Assembly: GCA_035222895.1 (NCBI GenBank)
Contig: JAVYIG010006387.1
Location: 54,839 to 118,838 of the forward strand
Reading direction: 5' to 3'
Length of the DNA stretch: 64,000 bases
From: Strongylocentrotus droebachiensis
Lineage: Eukaryota; Echinodermata; Echinoidea; Camarodonta; Strongylocentrotidae
Shown here: positions 58,801 to 64,000 of the stretch, one piece after another
How the letters are laid out: every line of letters begins with the position of its first letter
How positions within the stretch are numbered: the stretch's first letter is position 1
Notes under the pieces: generated by a model
Databases searched by the model: none
What the model saw: the letters and a program-made list of their open reading frames with translations, nothing else
Told to the model about the DNA's origin: nothing
Program-made: the position numbers and the translations under genes

Positions 58801-61191
58801 TTTGGTCTGTGATTCGAGCAGTCTTGATGGCCCTCCTAAAAATACATAGATAATCCATATTCACATGATTACACATAAACATGTATTTTGATACATCTGA
58901 AAAGATTTTAAAGGCATGAGGCTAATAGTGTGACCTACAAATAGGTGCATGCACTCAAGTAAAGACACAAAGTCCTACATGTTTGTCTGAATTTGTATGA
59001 AGTCATGAAGTCAATTATGCATCCGTGCATGGGCAGATGCATAATTATAGTTATCACATATAGAAAGCTGACAAACATTAAATTCTGCTGTCACTCAAAG
59101 AACTTGTACTATACTGGTGTACAGAAAATATTTAAGATTAACAAAGTTAAATTAGTAAATTACAAAAACATACATGGGGCCTGAAATATTTGACACTTCT
59201 GTAAATTGTGGCAAATGTACATGTACTGTATAGAACACAGAGCATCATTCACTTTATCTAGATGGTAAAAACTGACTTTACTTTCATGCATGGTTTTCTA
59301 TATCTTCTGTTGACATAGCAAGACTGCAATAATTAGTATCTGTTTACCTTTGCTGTTTGGTTCATTGAGTAATCTGTCTGATAAGCCACCCAAGTCGATC
59401 TCTCGTAGTTTGTCTGCCAAAAGCTGCCTTTTAGTTGAGTGTGGAGGTTGCTGCATGACATTCCATTTCATGAATACATCAAAAAATGCGTTGGTATGGC
59501 TATTTGACTTCTGAATCAGGATGTTCTCTAGCTGAGCATAGGAGAAACCTAGAGATGTCCCTACAGCGTTGTAGTAAGATGGTTGGATATCCTTGGCCAG
59601 CTTCAGGAACTCCATGTCACTGACAGTACTGTAAAATGAGTAATAAATCAATTGGGTACAATAGGATATTAGTCAGAGAAATTGCCTGAGAAAATATAAT
59701 GTGATACTCCACAATTTGTATTACATACGTGCTCGAGCATGCAATATATAACAGCCTAGGGATATTAGAATATAATGCCTGTGATATTAACATTTGAAAC
59801 ATATTGCCCCAAGTTGCAGGTCAGGGCAGTATTGTTCTGACAAGGGTAATTATTTTTTTTTAAAGCAGAGTTAGGCAGTATCGGTACATACAATAATGAT
59901 GATGATAATAATAAGAAGAAAAGGATTACTACTATATGTACTTGTCAAAATAATGATGTTTACATGTATTATCATTACAACAATTGATGATGATGATGAT
60001 TATGATTATTATTATCATTATTATTAATTTTACAATTATCATCATCATTATTGTTATTATTCTCATTATCATTACCTTCATCATCATAATCATAATCTAT
60101 ATCATGCAGAATACATGTAATCACTATAAGTTTGTTCTATAACATGATGATTTTAAGTGTCACATTGACTCATTCACGACAATTGACCATGTTGTGTGGT
60201 TTGCCTTGTTTAAGAAGGTTGAGTTCTGGGAAAGGTGAAGAAAAAAATTGTGAGCTTTTTCACATTTTTATGTTAGTGTGGAAGAGTATCATAGAACAAA
60301 ATCTTCCCTGAAAAAAACAGCTCTTCAAATGCCCTCATTATTAAAAAATGACAAATATTTTGTTTTTGACCACATGCACTTTCCTGCCGCCATGTTTGTG
60401 GAGTCCCAAATACGGTACACATTTCTGTGTCCAGCTAGTACATATGACTTTTAGCAAGACTGGGCAAAATTATCATTCTGACAACTCCAATACCTCAAAG
60501 TATACTTATGTGCTACATGATCAACCTTTCCTATCGCTTCCACACCATTTCTTTTGCAAAGCAATCATGGACCTATAGGTCCCTGTTTCATAAAACTTGT
60601 TATCAATCAAAAATGCTAAATTTCTATGACATTCCTGATCTTAGGCTCTCAGCAGAACAAATGCCACAATAGACCAGTTCACGGTTAGCACATCTCTGCA
60701 ATGGCCCCGAATATCCACAGATCTTCAAAACATGAAGAGGTCCCACGTACTTTGTACATTTTGAAATAATCACTCCTACAGCGATGGAGGTGCTACATAA
60801 ATAGCCTTTGTTTCCCCCTTTTTAAAAGAATAATTCCACCTGTGTATCCTGGAGTGCACTGCTTGTGCATGAATGAATAATGATTACATAATTTCATGAG
60901 CACATATCCGGTATTTCGTCTCCGTATTTTTCACAATTTATTCTGCAATGACATTTATCTGCTCATGCTCAGACTGCAACCGTGAACTGGCTTATTCTAG
61001 TAGCTTATAACAGTTATTGTAACTTGTTATGATAACAAGATTAATGAAACAGGGCCCAGAACTAAACGTCATTGTTAACCCTGAAGGCGCTATGCATACC
61101 TTACTGCAGTGTTAGGACCTGGATTGGTTTCAACATCACCAGATCTCATCAAGAGGATCAGGAGCAGATAGTGAAGGCAGAATCCATCCAT
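33828..61191 (-). CDS. NLR gene B: 2A leader, Death, NACHT, LRR array, Pro/Ser/Gln-rich tail
   Basis: The twelve coding exons on the minus strand are 61100-61191, 59348-59628, 57127-58835, 54300-54458, 47206-47373, 45261-45428, 44029-44193, 42417-42584, 41177-41341, 39404-39571, 35869-35966 and 33828-35109. All junctions have GT donors and AG acceptors. Phases agree throughout, and the total is 4623 nt, or 1540 residues plus TAA. Approximate layout: 2A leader 1-30, Death 32-118, NACHT from about 215 (P-loop near 225-232, Walker B FDGLDE near 301-306), LRRs about 695-1080, tail to 1540. NLRs are cytosolic immune sensors. The 2A leader would let one mRNA yield a cytosolic receptor plus some secretory-pathway fusion. 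Joining the last two exons to this gene is inferred from phase and order only. Confidence 0.85.
33990..34250. repeat. Coding minisatellite, 63-bp unit, about four copies
   Basis: Tandem units contain ATGGTGGTAATG and CATCACCCACTGGTTGCTGT. Divisible by three, so copy number can change without breaking the frame. Confidence 0.85.
35270..35610. repeat. Dispersed repeat with ACAGACGGACGGAC module
   Basis: GCCTCGGCCATGGAGC to GTGGAGGCATAAAA, with TTTGACCTCATGATCC and ACAGACGGACGGACATATGC inside. Shorter relatives lie at 14515-14715 and 52640-52860. It is non-coding, in the intron before the tail exon. Confidence 0.6.
35869..35966 (-). CDS. NLR B linker exon after the LRRs
   Basis: 98 nt, acceptor TTACAG (phase 0), donor AG|GTCAGT (phase 2). 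It reads CFPQIRKGNFRFNGVAQDDL and NSFLHTLTPSQ. No known domain is recognised. It could be a capping segment after the LRR solenoid. Its phases bridge the phase-0 LRR array and the phase-2 tail exon, the main reason to include it. Confidence 0.7.
36110..37860 (+). repeat. Dispersed repeat R, copy 2, split by a Helitron
   Basis: Reverse-complement match of 10040-10435. The Helitron at 36166-37545 interrupts it between TTATTA and TATTCCTTCTAC, which are contiguous in copy 1. Confidence 0.75.
36166..37545 (+). mobile_element. Non-autonomous Helitron
   Basis: It starts TCTATATTACTAATACGC after an A and ends in a CCCGTGGATTTTCCACGGG hairpin, TCCTG, then CTAG before a T. That is the classical 5'-TC...hairpin...CTRR-3' structure inserted between A and T. 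Repeat copy 1 (10040-10435) shows the uninterrupted target. The 1380-bp interior has a GC-rich 5' part, paired CCCGxGTTxxGxxxCTTTxxTATAGGATA-type modules and a poly-C tract (about 37470-37496). No Rep/helicase frame is present. Confidence 0.92.
37907..38100. repeat. 97-bp tandem duplication
   Basis: Two adjacent copies start GAAATGAC(C/T)TTGTA and share TTTGATGTCTGCCTGACT and AGCAACCAGGCATGCAGTCA. Each copy contains an inverted CATGCCTGGTT/AACCAGGCATG pair. Confidence 0.85.
38340..39403. repeat. Two diverged, exon-less LRR-array units
   Basis: Blocks TACCCATAAATATACATTTG, CATAACTCTGGATTTCATGT and GTTGGATATTGATTATTG occur at 38380-38640 and 38950-39220 and match the array introns. Both lack the 377-bp TTAA element found in every intron of the main array, so they represent an older branch of the array. 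Confidence 0.7.
38645..38868. mobile_element. Partial arm of the 873-bp mariner-ended palindrome
   Basis: GGCTGATTGTCAACGAAA to CAACTTTCTAGAAA matches the inner half of one arm of 30520-31392, with scattered substitutions. Neither terminal end is present. Confidence 0.8.
39404..39571 (-). CDS. NLR B LRR array exon 6
   Basis: 168 nt, phase 0-0. VQTLRLQDLQCPTPASSHHL, then AEALCSMPNLTDLTITGVHP and TEEFYSTLKAKASSIQ. It is the last intact LRR exon. Its downstream intron holds two diverged unit remnants without exons. Confidence 0.85.
39597..40124. mobile_element. 528-bp palindromic element with TTAA target duplication
   Basis: AGGGATAGTCCACCCCAGGA and its mirrored right end, with TTAA on each side (39593-39596 and 40125-40128). 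Other array introns show the empty site CAGTTAAGCAGC. TTAA duplication with AGGG ends is typical of Kolobok elements. The two halves are near-perfect reverse complements; the frame 39674-40069 is an artefact of the palindrome. Confidence 0.88.
40431..40807. mobile_element. 377-bp TTAA element, array copy (intron between LRR exons 5 and 6)
   Basis: AGGCATCGTTTAAC at one end and GTTACCCAATCCCT at the other (imperfect inverted AGGxATxGxxTAAC), between TTAA sites. The diverged units at 38340-39403 read GTATTAAAGGTATGCATAAC here, without the insert. Copies in the other introns: 41670-42046, 43284-43658, 44520-44896 and 45757-46836 (the last enlarged by a LINE). Confidence 0.75.
41177..41341 (-). 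CDS. NLR B LRR array exon 5
   Basis: 165 nt, phase 0-0. VQTLMLKHQSPTSASSHHL, then AEALCSMPNLTDLTLSGKPL and HEEFYSALRAKASSMQ. Confidence 0.85.
41670..42046. mobile_element. 377-bp TTAA element, second array copy
   Basis: Same ends and TTAA flanks as 40431-40807. It is inherited by tandem duplication rather than by a separate insertion. Confidence 0.75.
42417..42584 (-). CDS. NLR B LRR array exon 4
   Basis: 168 nt, phase 0-0. VQTLRLESLKCPTPASLHHL, then AEALCSMPNLTDLSLTAWGL and TEEFYSALKAKASSIQ. It shares the TAWGLTEEF block with exon 3, suggesting recent duplication or gene conversion. Confidence 0.85.
42731..43097. mobile_element. 367-bp element with AGGTAAAGAC ends and TTAA target duplication
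   Basis: AGGTAAAGACTAGT is mirrored by ACTGGTCTTTACCT; TTAA flanks at 42727-42730 and 43098-43101. The other array introns keep the empty site CCTTAAGATAAC. No coding potential is seen; probably Kolobok- or piggyBac-mobilised. Confidence 0.87.
43284..43658. mobile_element. TTAA element, third array copy
   Basis: 375 bp, with the same ends and flanks as 40431-40807. Confidence 0.75.
44029..44193 (-). CDS. NLR B LRR array exon 3
   Basis: 165 nt (one codon shorter), phase 0-0. VQTLKLHVLSATPGSSHHL, then AEALCSLPNLTDLTLTAWGL and TEEFYSALKAKASSIQ. It is the most diverged unit in its first half, but its second half is almost identical to exon 4. Confidence 0.85.
44520..44896. mobile_element. TTAA element, fourth array copy
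   Basis: 377 bp, with the same ends and flanks as 40431-40807. Confidence 0.75.
45261..45428 (-). CDS. NLR B LRR array exon 2
   Basis: 168 nt, phase 0-0. VQTLRLETLNCPTPALSHHI is followed by the shared AEALCSMPNLTDL and the variable SLNAISLTEEFYSALK. The intron on its 5' side (45429-47205) carries a LINE tail insertion. Confidence 0.85.
45757..46836. mobile_element. TTAA element, fifth array copy, split by a LINE
   Basis: Same ends as the other four copies. About 0.7 kb of LINE tail is inserted in the middle. Confidence 0.75.
46005..46715 (-). mobile_element. 5'-truncated CR1/L2-type LINE
   Basis: The 193-residue minus-strand frame (46678-46097) reads LVHAFVTSHLDNCNSLLFRL, INRLQKVQNAAARLV, HITPILKSLHWLPVQQR, FASAAPSLWNKLP and FKTGLKTHL, the C-terminal end of CR1/L2 LINE ORF2 after the reverse transcriptase. 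The 3' end has a GCGCTTTATTATTATTATT tail, and CTTGAT occurs on both sides as a possible target duplication. The frame is intact over this length, so the insertion is young. Confidence 0.85.
47206..47373 (-). CDS. NLR B LRR array exon 1
   Basis: 168 nt, phase 0-0 (TGCAG acceptor, GTATGT donor), encoding two ribonuclease-inhibitor-type LRRs of about 28 residues: VQTLRLENFQCPTSASSHRL, AEALCSMPNLTDLTLVGEAF and NEEFYSALKAKASSIQ. It is the 5'-most unit of the array. Confidence 0.85.
47521..47600. repeat. Simple-sequence cluster (poly-C, poly-A, TA run)
   Basis: C10, A-rich AATAAATAAAA and a (TA)n run in direct succession at the outer edge of the LRR array. Confidence 0.85.
47990..48450. repeat. 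G-rich repetitive segment with 99-bp internal duplication
   Basis: AGTGGCG starts two G-rich blocks (about 47983 and 48151), and TTTGCAATTTGAGAACCA recurs at 48301 and 48400. GCGAGGGAGCG(G/T)AGTGACC also occurs at about 38306. The minus-strand frame 48541-48035 follows this repeat structure and is not treated as a gene. Confidence 0.45.
48760..50215. repeat. Satellite-like array, ~100-125-bp units
   Basis: At least eleven units contain the GCGCGAAGCGCGGAAGCTTTGAC core, TTTCATTAAATTATTAGAGA, AAGAAGACGATTC, and GACTCTTAATCCTTGTCTGA followed by ATTCAGTT and a C-rich run. Main block 48760-49830; one further unit at 50085-50215 after a 250-bp interruption. Units differ by substitutions, partial deletions and C-run length. 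It lies in the intron between the first LRR exon and the array of gene B. Confidence 0.85.
50216..50875. other. No gene; intron of gene B
   Basis: Non-coding intron sequence with scattered ACATGCA/TGCATGT words. I see no repeat pair or protein motif. Confidence 0.5.
50876..51120. repeat. ~122-bp tandem duplication
   Basis: GCC(G/A)AGGTTTCCTTGGTT starts copies at about 50877 and 50999; both continue through GGGAAAATGCAAA-like and TTAGTTGTTTGATATC blocks. Confidence 0.8.
52640..52860. repeat. Dispersed repeat with ACGGACGGACAGC module
   Basis: AACTTTGACCTATTTAC to GGGCGAAGGCATAAAAAT; the better preserved counterpart of 14515-14715 and a relative of 35270-35610. A short inverted AAGTTGGTCTTG/CAAGACCAACTT pair lies inside. 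Confidence 0.55.
53200..53695 (+). mobile_element. 5'-truncated CR1/L2-type LINE tail
   Basis: The plus strand reads AFCSCPPVVE in one frame and, in the coding frame, SVAAPQLWNSLPSYIQNAPS followed by TSTFKVMLKTHLFKN, the usual ORF2 C-terminus. The 3' end GCGCGTTATAAATGTGATTT continues into ATTATTATT. Absent from duplication copy A. Confidence 0.8.
53700..54299. other. No gene; intron of gene B
   Basis: AT-rich sequence up to the divergent LRR exon. From about 54150 it aligns with duplication copy A. Confidence 0.5.
54300..54458 (-). CDS. NLR B exon 4: divergent LRR exon
   Basis: 159 nt, phase 0-0, reading VKLRIKRDCGPTISLDVAEM, ICSMPSLKKVLVDEA and RFFETLARKGKESK. It aligns with gene A 17146-17304 and more distantly with the array exons. 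It precedes the array by 7 kb of repeat-filled intron. Confidence 0.8.
55839..55930. repeat. (AAT)n microsatellite with short flank insertion
   Basis: About eleven AAT units followed by roughly 60 bp absent from copy A. It interrupts the second 93-bp direct repeat. Possibly the 3' end of a heavily truncated LINE, given the AAT/ATT tails of the other LINE copies. Confidence 0.7.
57127..58835 (-). CDS. NLR B exon 3: NACHT ATPase
   Basis: A 1709-nt exon encoding 569 complete codons after the split one. Before the NACHT core lies a linker with two SQTKPxS repeats and a YRSTVCKIRADPLNPAST segment. NACHT motifs are intact: GEAGAGKTTF (Walker A), WDWIEGRHF, VFIAFDGLDEV (Walker B with following acidic residue), LVTTRPWRA (sensor 1). 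The C-terminal half has FFPHKLFQEYMAGVHL, as in NLR NACHT-associated helical domains. The exon is uninterrupted, so ATP binding and hydrolysis look possible. It ends GTG|GTAAGT in phase 0. Confidence 0.93.
59348..59628 (-). CDS. NLR B exon 2: Death domain
   Basis: 281 nt with a TTTTACAG acceptor and G|GTAAAC donor. It encodes EFLKLAKDIQPSYYNAVGTS, LGFSYAQLENI, FFDVFMKW and LREIDLGGLSDRLLNE. The phase is 2 in and 1 out, so the exon cannot be skipped without a frameshift. Recruitment of Death-fold adaptors is the expected role. Confidence 0.9.
61100..61191 (-). CDS. NLR B exon 1: 2A signal leader
   Basis: Start ATG at 61191 in the context ACACCATGG. Thirty residues begin MDGFCLHYLLLILL and include RSGDVETNPGP, which fits the 2A consensus DxExNPGP exactly. 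The hydrophobic LLLILL core can serve as signal peptide. Skipping between Gly25 and Pro26 would free a 25-residue leader and start the receptor with Pro. Unlike gene A, the position of the putative 5' UTR acceptor reads TTTTCTG instead of TTTCCAG. Confidence 0.9.
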
Positions 61192-61584
61192 GGTGTAAGA
61201 TGTCCTTCTCACTCTACAGAAATGTAGTCCTCTGGAAAATGGTGATATGACATGGGCGACAATATCAGAAAACAATATACAAAAATATAGATATTAGATG
61301 GAATAACTATCTTTCAGAGTTTTAATTCACTACATCTATTTAATAATAGCTTAAGGTTTTGGGGGCTTTCGACGCCAAAACTTTTCGCCCCTGCCTCCTG
61401 AAAGAATTAATGGCTGGGACATACCAGCCACGAAGCTGTGCCTTGCAGGGTCAATATTCAAGAAATGCTATATTTGGGCAGAAAACAATGATTTGGTGAT
61501 TTTTGTTTTTGTCGTCAACAATCAGGGCACACAGGTTTTTTTCCCAGCATGCAATGAGCGTCATCATGTATTGCACGGTCTACA

Positions 61585-61594
61585 CCATATATAG
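61585..61594 (-). promoter_or_regulatory. Candidate TATA box upstream of NLR B
   Basis: CTATATATGG, about 394 bp before the start codon, matching the element upstream of gene A. Weak evidence on its own. Confidence 0.3.
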
Positions 61595-61889
61595 AGATCC
61601 CGGGAGTGCATTCAAGGCCCCTCGGCCCAGCAGTGTCAAGAAGAGACACAGGAATGGAATCAAATTAATAGATAAATCTTTGTTAAGTGCCTCGTTACAA
61701 ATTATGTAATTCACCGGTTACAAATAATTTTATTTCAATAGTGAGAATGTGAATTGTATCATAGTTGTCGCTCCATGTAGGACAAACATTATTTCTTGTC
61801 CTAACTAACAACATGGAATACATGCAATTTGCATTCTGACTATTGAAATACAATTATTTGTAATAGGTGAATGAAATAGTTTGTAACAA

Positions 61890-62110
61890 AGATTTTTTCA
61901 AGGGGAGGGTTTTAAAATTTGAAAATCGCACCGTCAGTGGGGGGGGGGGCATAGTAAGCAATCCCCCCCCCCCCTACACCTTTTGAGGAAAATTTTCGCA
62001 GCGACTCAGCCAGCGGTGAATAAGCGGGGGGGGGGGGGGGGGGGGGGGGGTAGGAGCACATTTTATTTTTTTGTTTGCCCCGGATATCGGAAAATCCCCC
62101 GTGTACGCAC
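61890..62110. repeat. Element with three long G or C tracts
   Basis: G10 (about 61938), C11 (about 61963) and G25 (about 62025-62050) around CAGCCAGCGGTGAATAAGC, with AAAGATTTTTTCAAGGGGAG at one end. Related to 30370-30505 in inverted orientation. Confidence 0.5.
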
Positions 62111-62263
62111 CTGCATACACAGGCATTGTGGTGTGCGCCTGTAATCCAGCTAAAAGTAGAAGCTGCAAACTGAGTCACGTCTTTCGGATGGTGACGTTAA
62201 AGGTCGGTCCCCAGACGTAAATAATCATATCTGATTGATACATGTCTGTAAAAATCCAATACA

Positions 62264-62281
62264 CACACACACACACACACT
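62264..62281. repeat. (CA)n microsatellite
   Basis: Nine CA units. Confidence 0.9.
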
Positions 62282-62289
62282 GTCTACTA

Positions 62290-63840
62290 TGAAGTATGAT
62301 TAACAGTAATTTGTAGAATTTTAAATGCAATATTCATTAAAGGTAACACAAAGTTTTGGTATGGGGTCATGAATTTGGTTCAAATGAAAATATTGGAAGC
62401 AAATGTGATCCTACAATATTTGGTGATCGTTGGCGCGATTGAAATCAAGTCTAAAGTTATGAAATTGTAAATAATAAACTCTTTATGTTGTATAGTTCCC
62501 TCTCAAGGTCAAAATATTAATTAAGCCATTAAACAATGTTCTTGACTATAATCAACCAATTGCTATTCCCCTTTGGAAATTACATATAGATCTATCACAA
62601 CTACATATTCTGAGATTTTCATGGTCGCAGCTACCATTGTATGGCCGTAAGAGCTATTTGAAATTTACCGGGAGCACCAGTAAATTTTTCTCGAAAGCAG
62701 AAGAATTAATTTTAGGGGCTAAATTTTTCTAGTGCTTATAGTCTATAGACCTAGTAGACAGAAATAACCATCTGATTTGGGTCATTTCTGTAATAAAACT
62801 GAAATTTGTTGACATTCCCCAATACAGATGGTAACCCAGAGTTCTCGTACCGTGGGGGTAGCTAGAGCCAACAATGTACATCTTTTCGTTCAAAACATTT
62901 TCTCCCCGATTTTCTTTATTTAGATCTAATTTTCTGATTTCTAAATCAGATGTAAATTAGGTCGGTATGTCATTTGTCCTTATTGCAGTTATCAAAATTT
63001 GATAACTTAATATTAAATGTATAATTTACGGACTTACTTATATGAATTATCCAATTTGTATCTCAGAACTGTGAAACAGTACGTTCATGCACGTACTCGA
63101 ACATAGGGCGGCCAAATATTTCCGGGTCAACCTACCAAAACATAGCCAAATGGCCAATCAGAGCACTCGTTTCGTGGGAGTTCGTTGGTCAAGCCAGGCT
63201 GACTCGTACGTAGCTACGGTAGCTATTGGACGTTCGAAAAGAAAAAATGAATATTCATCAACTAAAACCAAGACGGATAATGTTGACGACGAGACTTTCT
63301 CGAATTAATCATTAATTTAGGATCTAAATGAGCAAGCTATCGTAAGTCAAATAAGCTATATATATGTTATTTTTAATTTTTATTATAATTGCAGCAGTTA
63401 TGAGGATGTAAAGAGTGAAAATCTTGTTGCATATCTCATTCATCGCGGTCCGGTCGAACCGAACCATTTGTTCCGTACAGTCCCGATAGGCCATACTTCA
63501 GTCTCTATAATCGGAGGTCTAGTGGAGCCAGACGTAGTCTCAGTGGAACAACCGACGACTAGAGAGACTGAAGTTTTCGGTCTATACCTAGTAGATCTAC
63601 ATCCACAGGATCATCCAAAATAAATCAAAATTGTTAAGAATCACTATCCAGCCAATTTTAAAATTTTCCCCAAACTTTGTATTTGGCTATAGGTCTAGAT
63701 CTACCTTTAATATCTAAAGACTATATCTAGACACTCCAATTATGACATTCCTGATATAACCCAGCAAGCAAGATATAGATGTAAAACGACTATGGTGCAA
63801 GACCCGGAAGCTGGGACATTCCCCTGGCCTGGGCCTAGAT
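62290..63840. other. No gene recognised; sequence specific to copy B upstream region
   Basis: AT-rich, with a short inverted pair near 63498-63576 (CTTCAGTCTCTA/TAGAGAGACTGAAG). A 73-residue frame at 63087-63308 shows no recognisable motif. After 63840 similarity to copy A resumes. Confidence 0.4.
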
Positions 63841-64000
63841 TTATATTCGAATTACACTATAGACTAACCTTGTTTCACTTCAGCTGTTCAGTCTGATTAT
63901 GTTTACAAATCCAAAGGCAGCATTTCGTCGACAGAATTAAATCTAAATCAGCATAATGAAACTGAAAAAAATCTTAAAATAAGTAAGATCAATCACTCAC

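Larger units (their letters stand above)
51400..64000. repeat. Segmental duplication, copy B (partner 10437-25470)
   Basis: Same orientation as copy A; it continues past the window end (63840-64000 still matches 25330-25470). Relative to A it carries a LINE tail (53200-53695), an AAT microsatellite insertion (about 55839-55930) and about 2 kb of extra upstream sequence (61890-63700). It lacks about 65 bp of A near 21885-21950. Confidence 0.85.

Noticed and set aside
63087-63308. 73-residue plus-strand frame with RFVGVRW and a basic tail
   Set aside because: No family recognised, no splice or neighbour support; kept only as a note.

Overview
The window looks like echinoderm genomic DNA, most likely a sea urchin. 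It is AT-rich and intron-rich, full of DNA-transposon debris and LINE tails, and carries two minus-strand NOD-like receptor (NLR) genes. Their first coding exon encodes a short hydrophobic leader ending in GDVETNPGP or GDIETNPGP, a 2A ribosome-skipping motif. 2A-like signal sequences at the N-termini of NLRs are established knowledge for the purple sea urchin, which is the main reason for the taxonomic call.

Gene B (minus, 61191 to 33828) can be assembled exon by exon: 2A leader, Death domain, NACHT ATPase, one divergent LRR exon, six near-identical LRR exons, a short linker exon, and a Pro/Ser/Gln-rich tail with four 21-residue tandem repeats. All splice phases agree and the summed coding length is 4623 nt (1540 aa plus stop). 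Gene A (minus, 24285 to 17146) is a paralogue with the first four exons only. A 7-bp tandem duplication just before the P-loop shifts its frame, so it is predicted to stop at 238 residues, leaving a 2A-leader plus Death-domain product. Downstream of its one LRR exon there is no LRR array or tail in the window.

The two genes lie in a segmental duplication: about 10437-25470 (A) and about 51400-64000 (B, running off the window). Because the copies align, several transposon insertions can be proven against the empty site in the other copy (hairpin MITE 17368-17536, MITE 23000-23214). Gene B's LRR exons sit in a tandem array of about 1.24-kb units (39404-47515). A TTAA-flanked element is present in all five introns. 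Later insertions (528-bp and 367-bp TTAA elements, a LINE tail) each hit one unit, giving a relative history.

Region by region: 1-1095 no gene; 1100-5133 a long-TIR element with a decayed PIN-nuclease-like ORF; 5205-5433 hAT transposase N-terminus fragment; 5803-9969 nested terminal-inverted-repeat elements including a fold-back element; 10040-17100 LINE and MITE debris downstream of gene A; 17146-24700 gene A; 25500-30500 purine/pyrimidine-rich and poly-C-rich repeats; 30520-31392 an 873-bp mariner-ended palindrome; 31400-33800 no gene; 33828-61191 gene B, with a Helitron in one intron and a satellite in another; 61200-64000 gene B upstream region with repeats. I saw no tRNA, rRNA, CRISPR array or recognisable retrovirus or LTR element.
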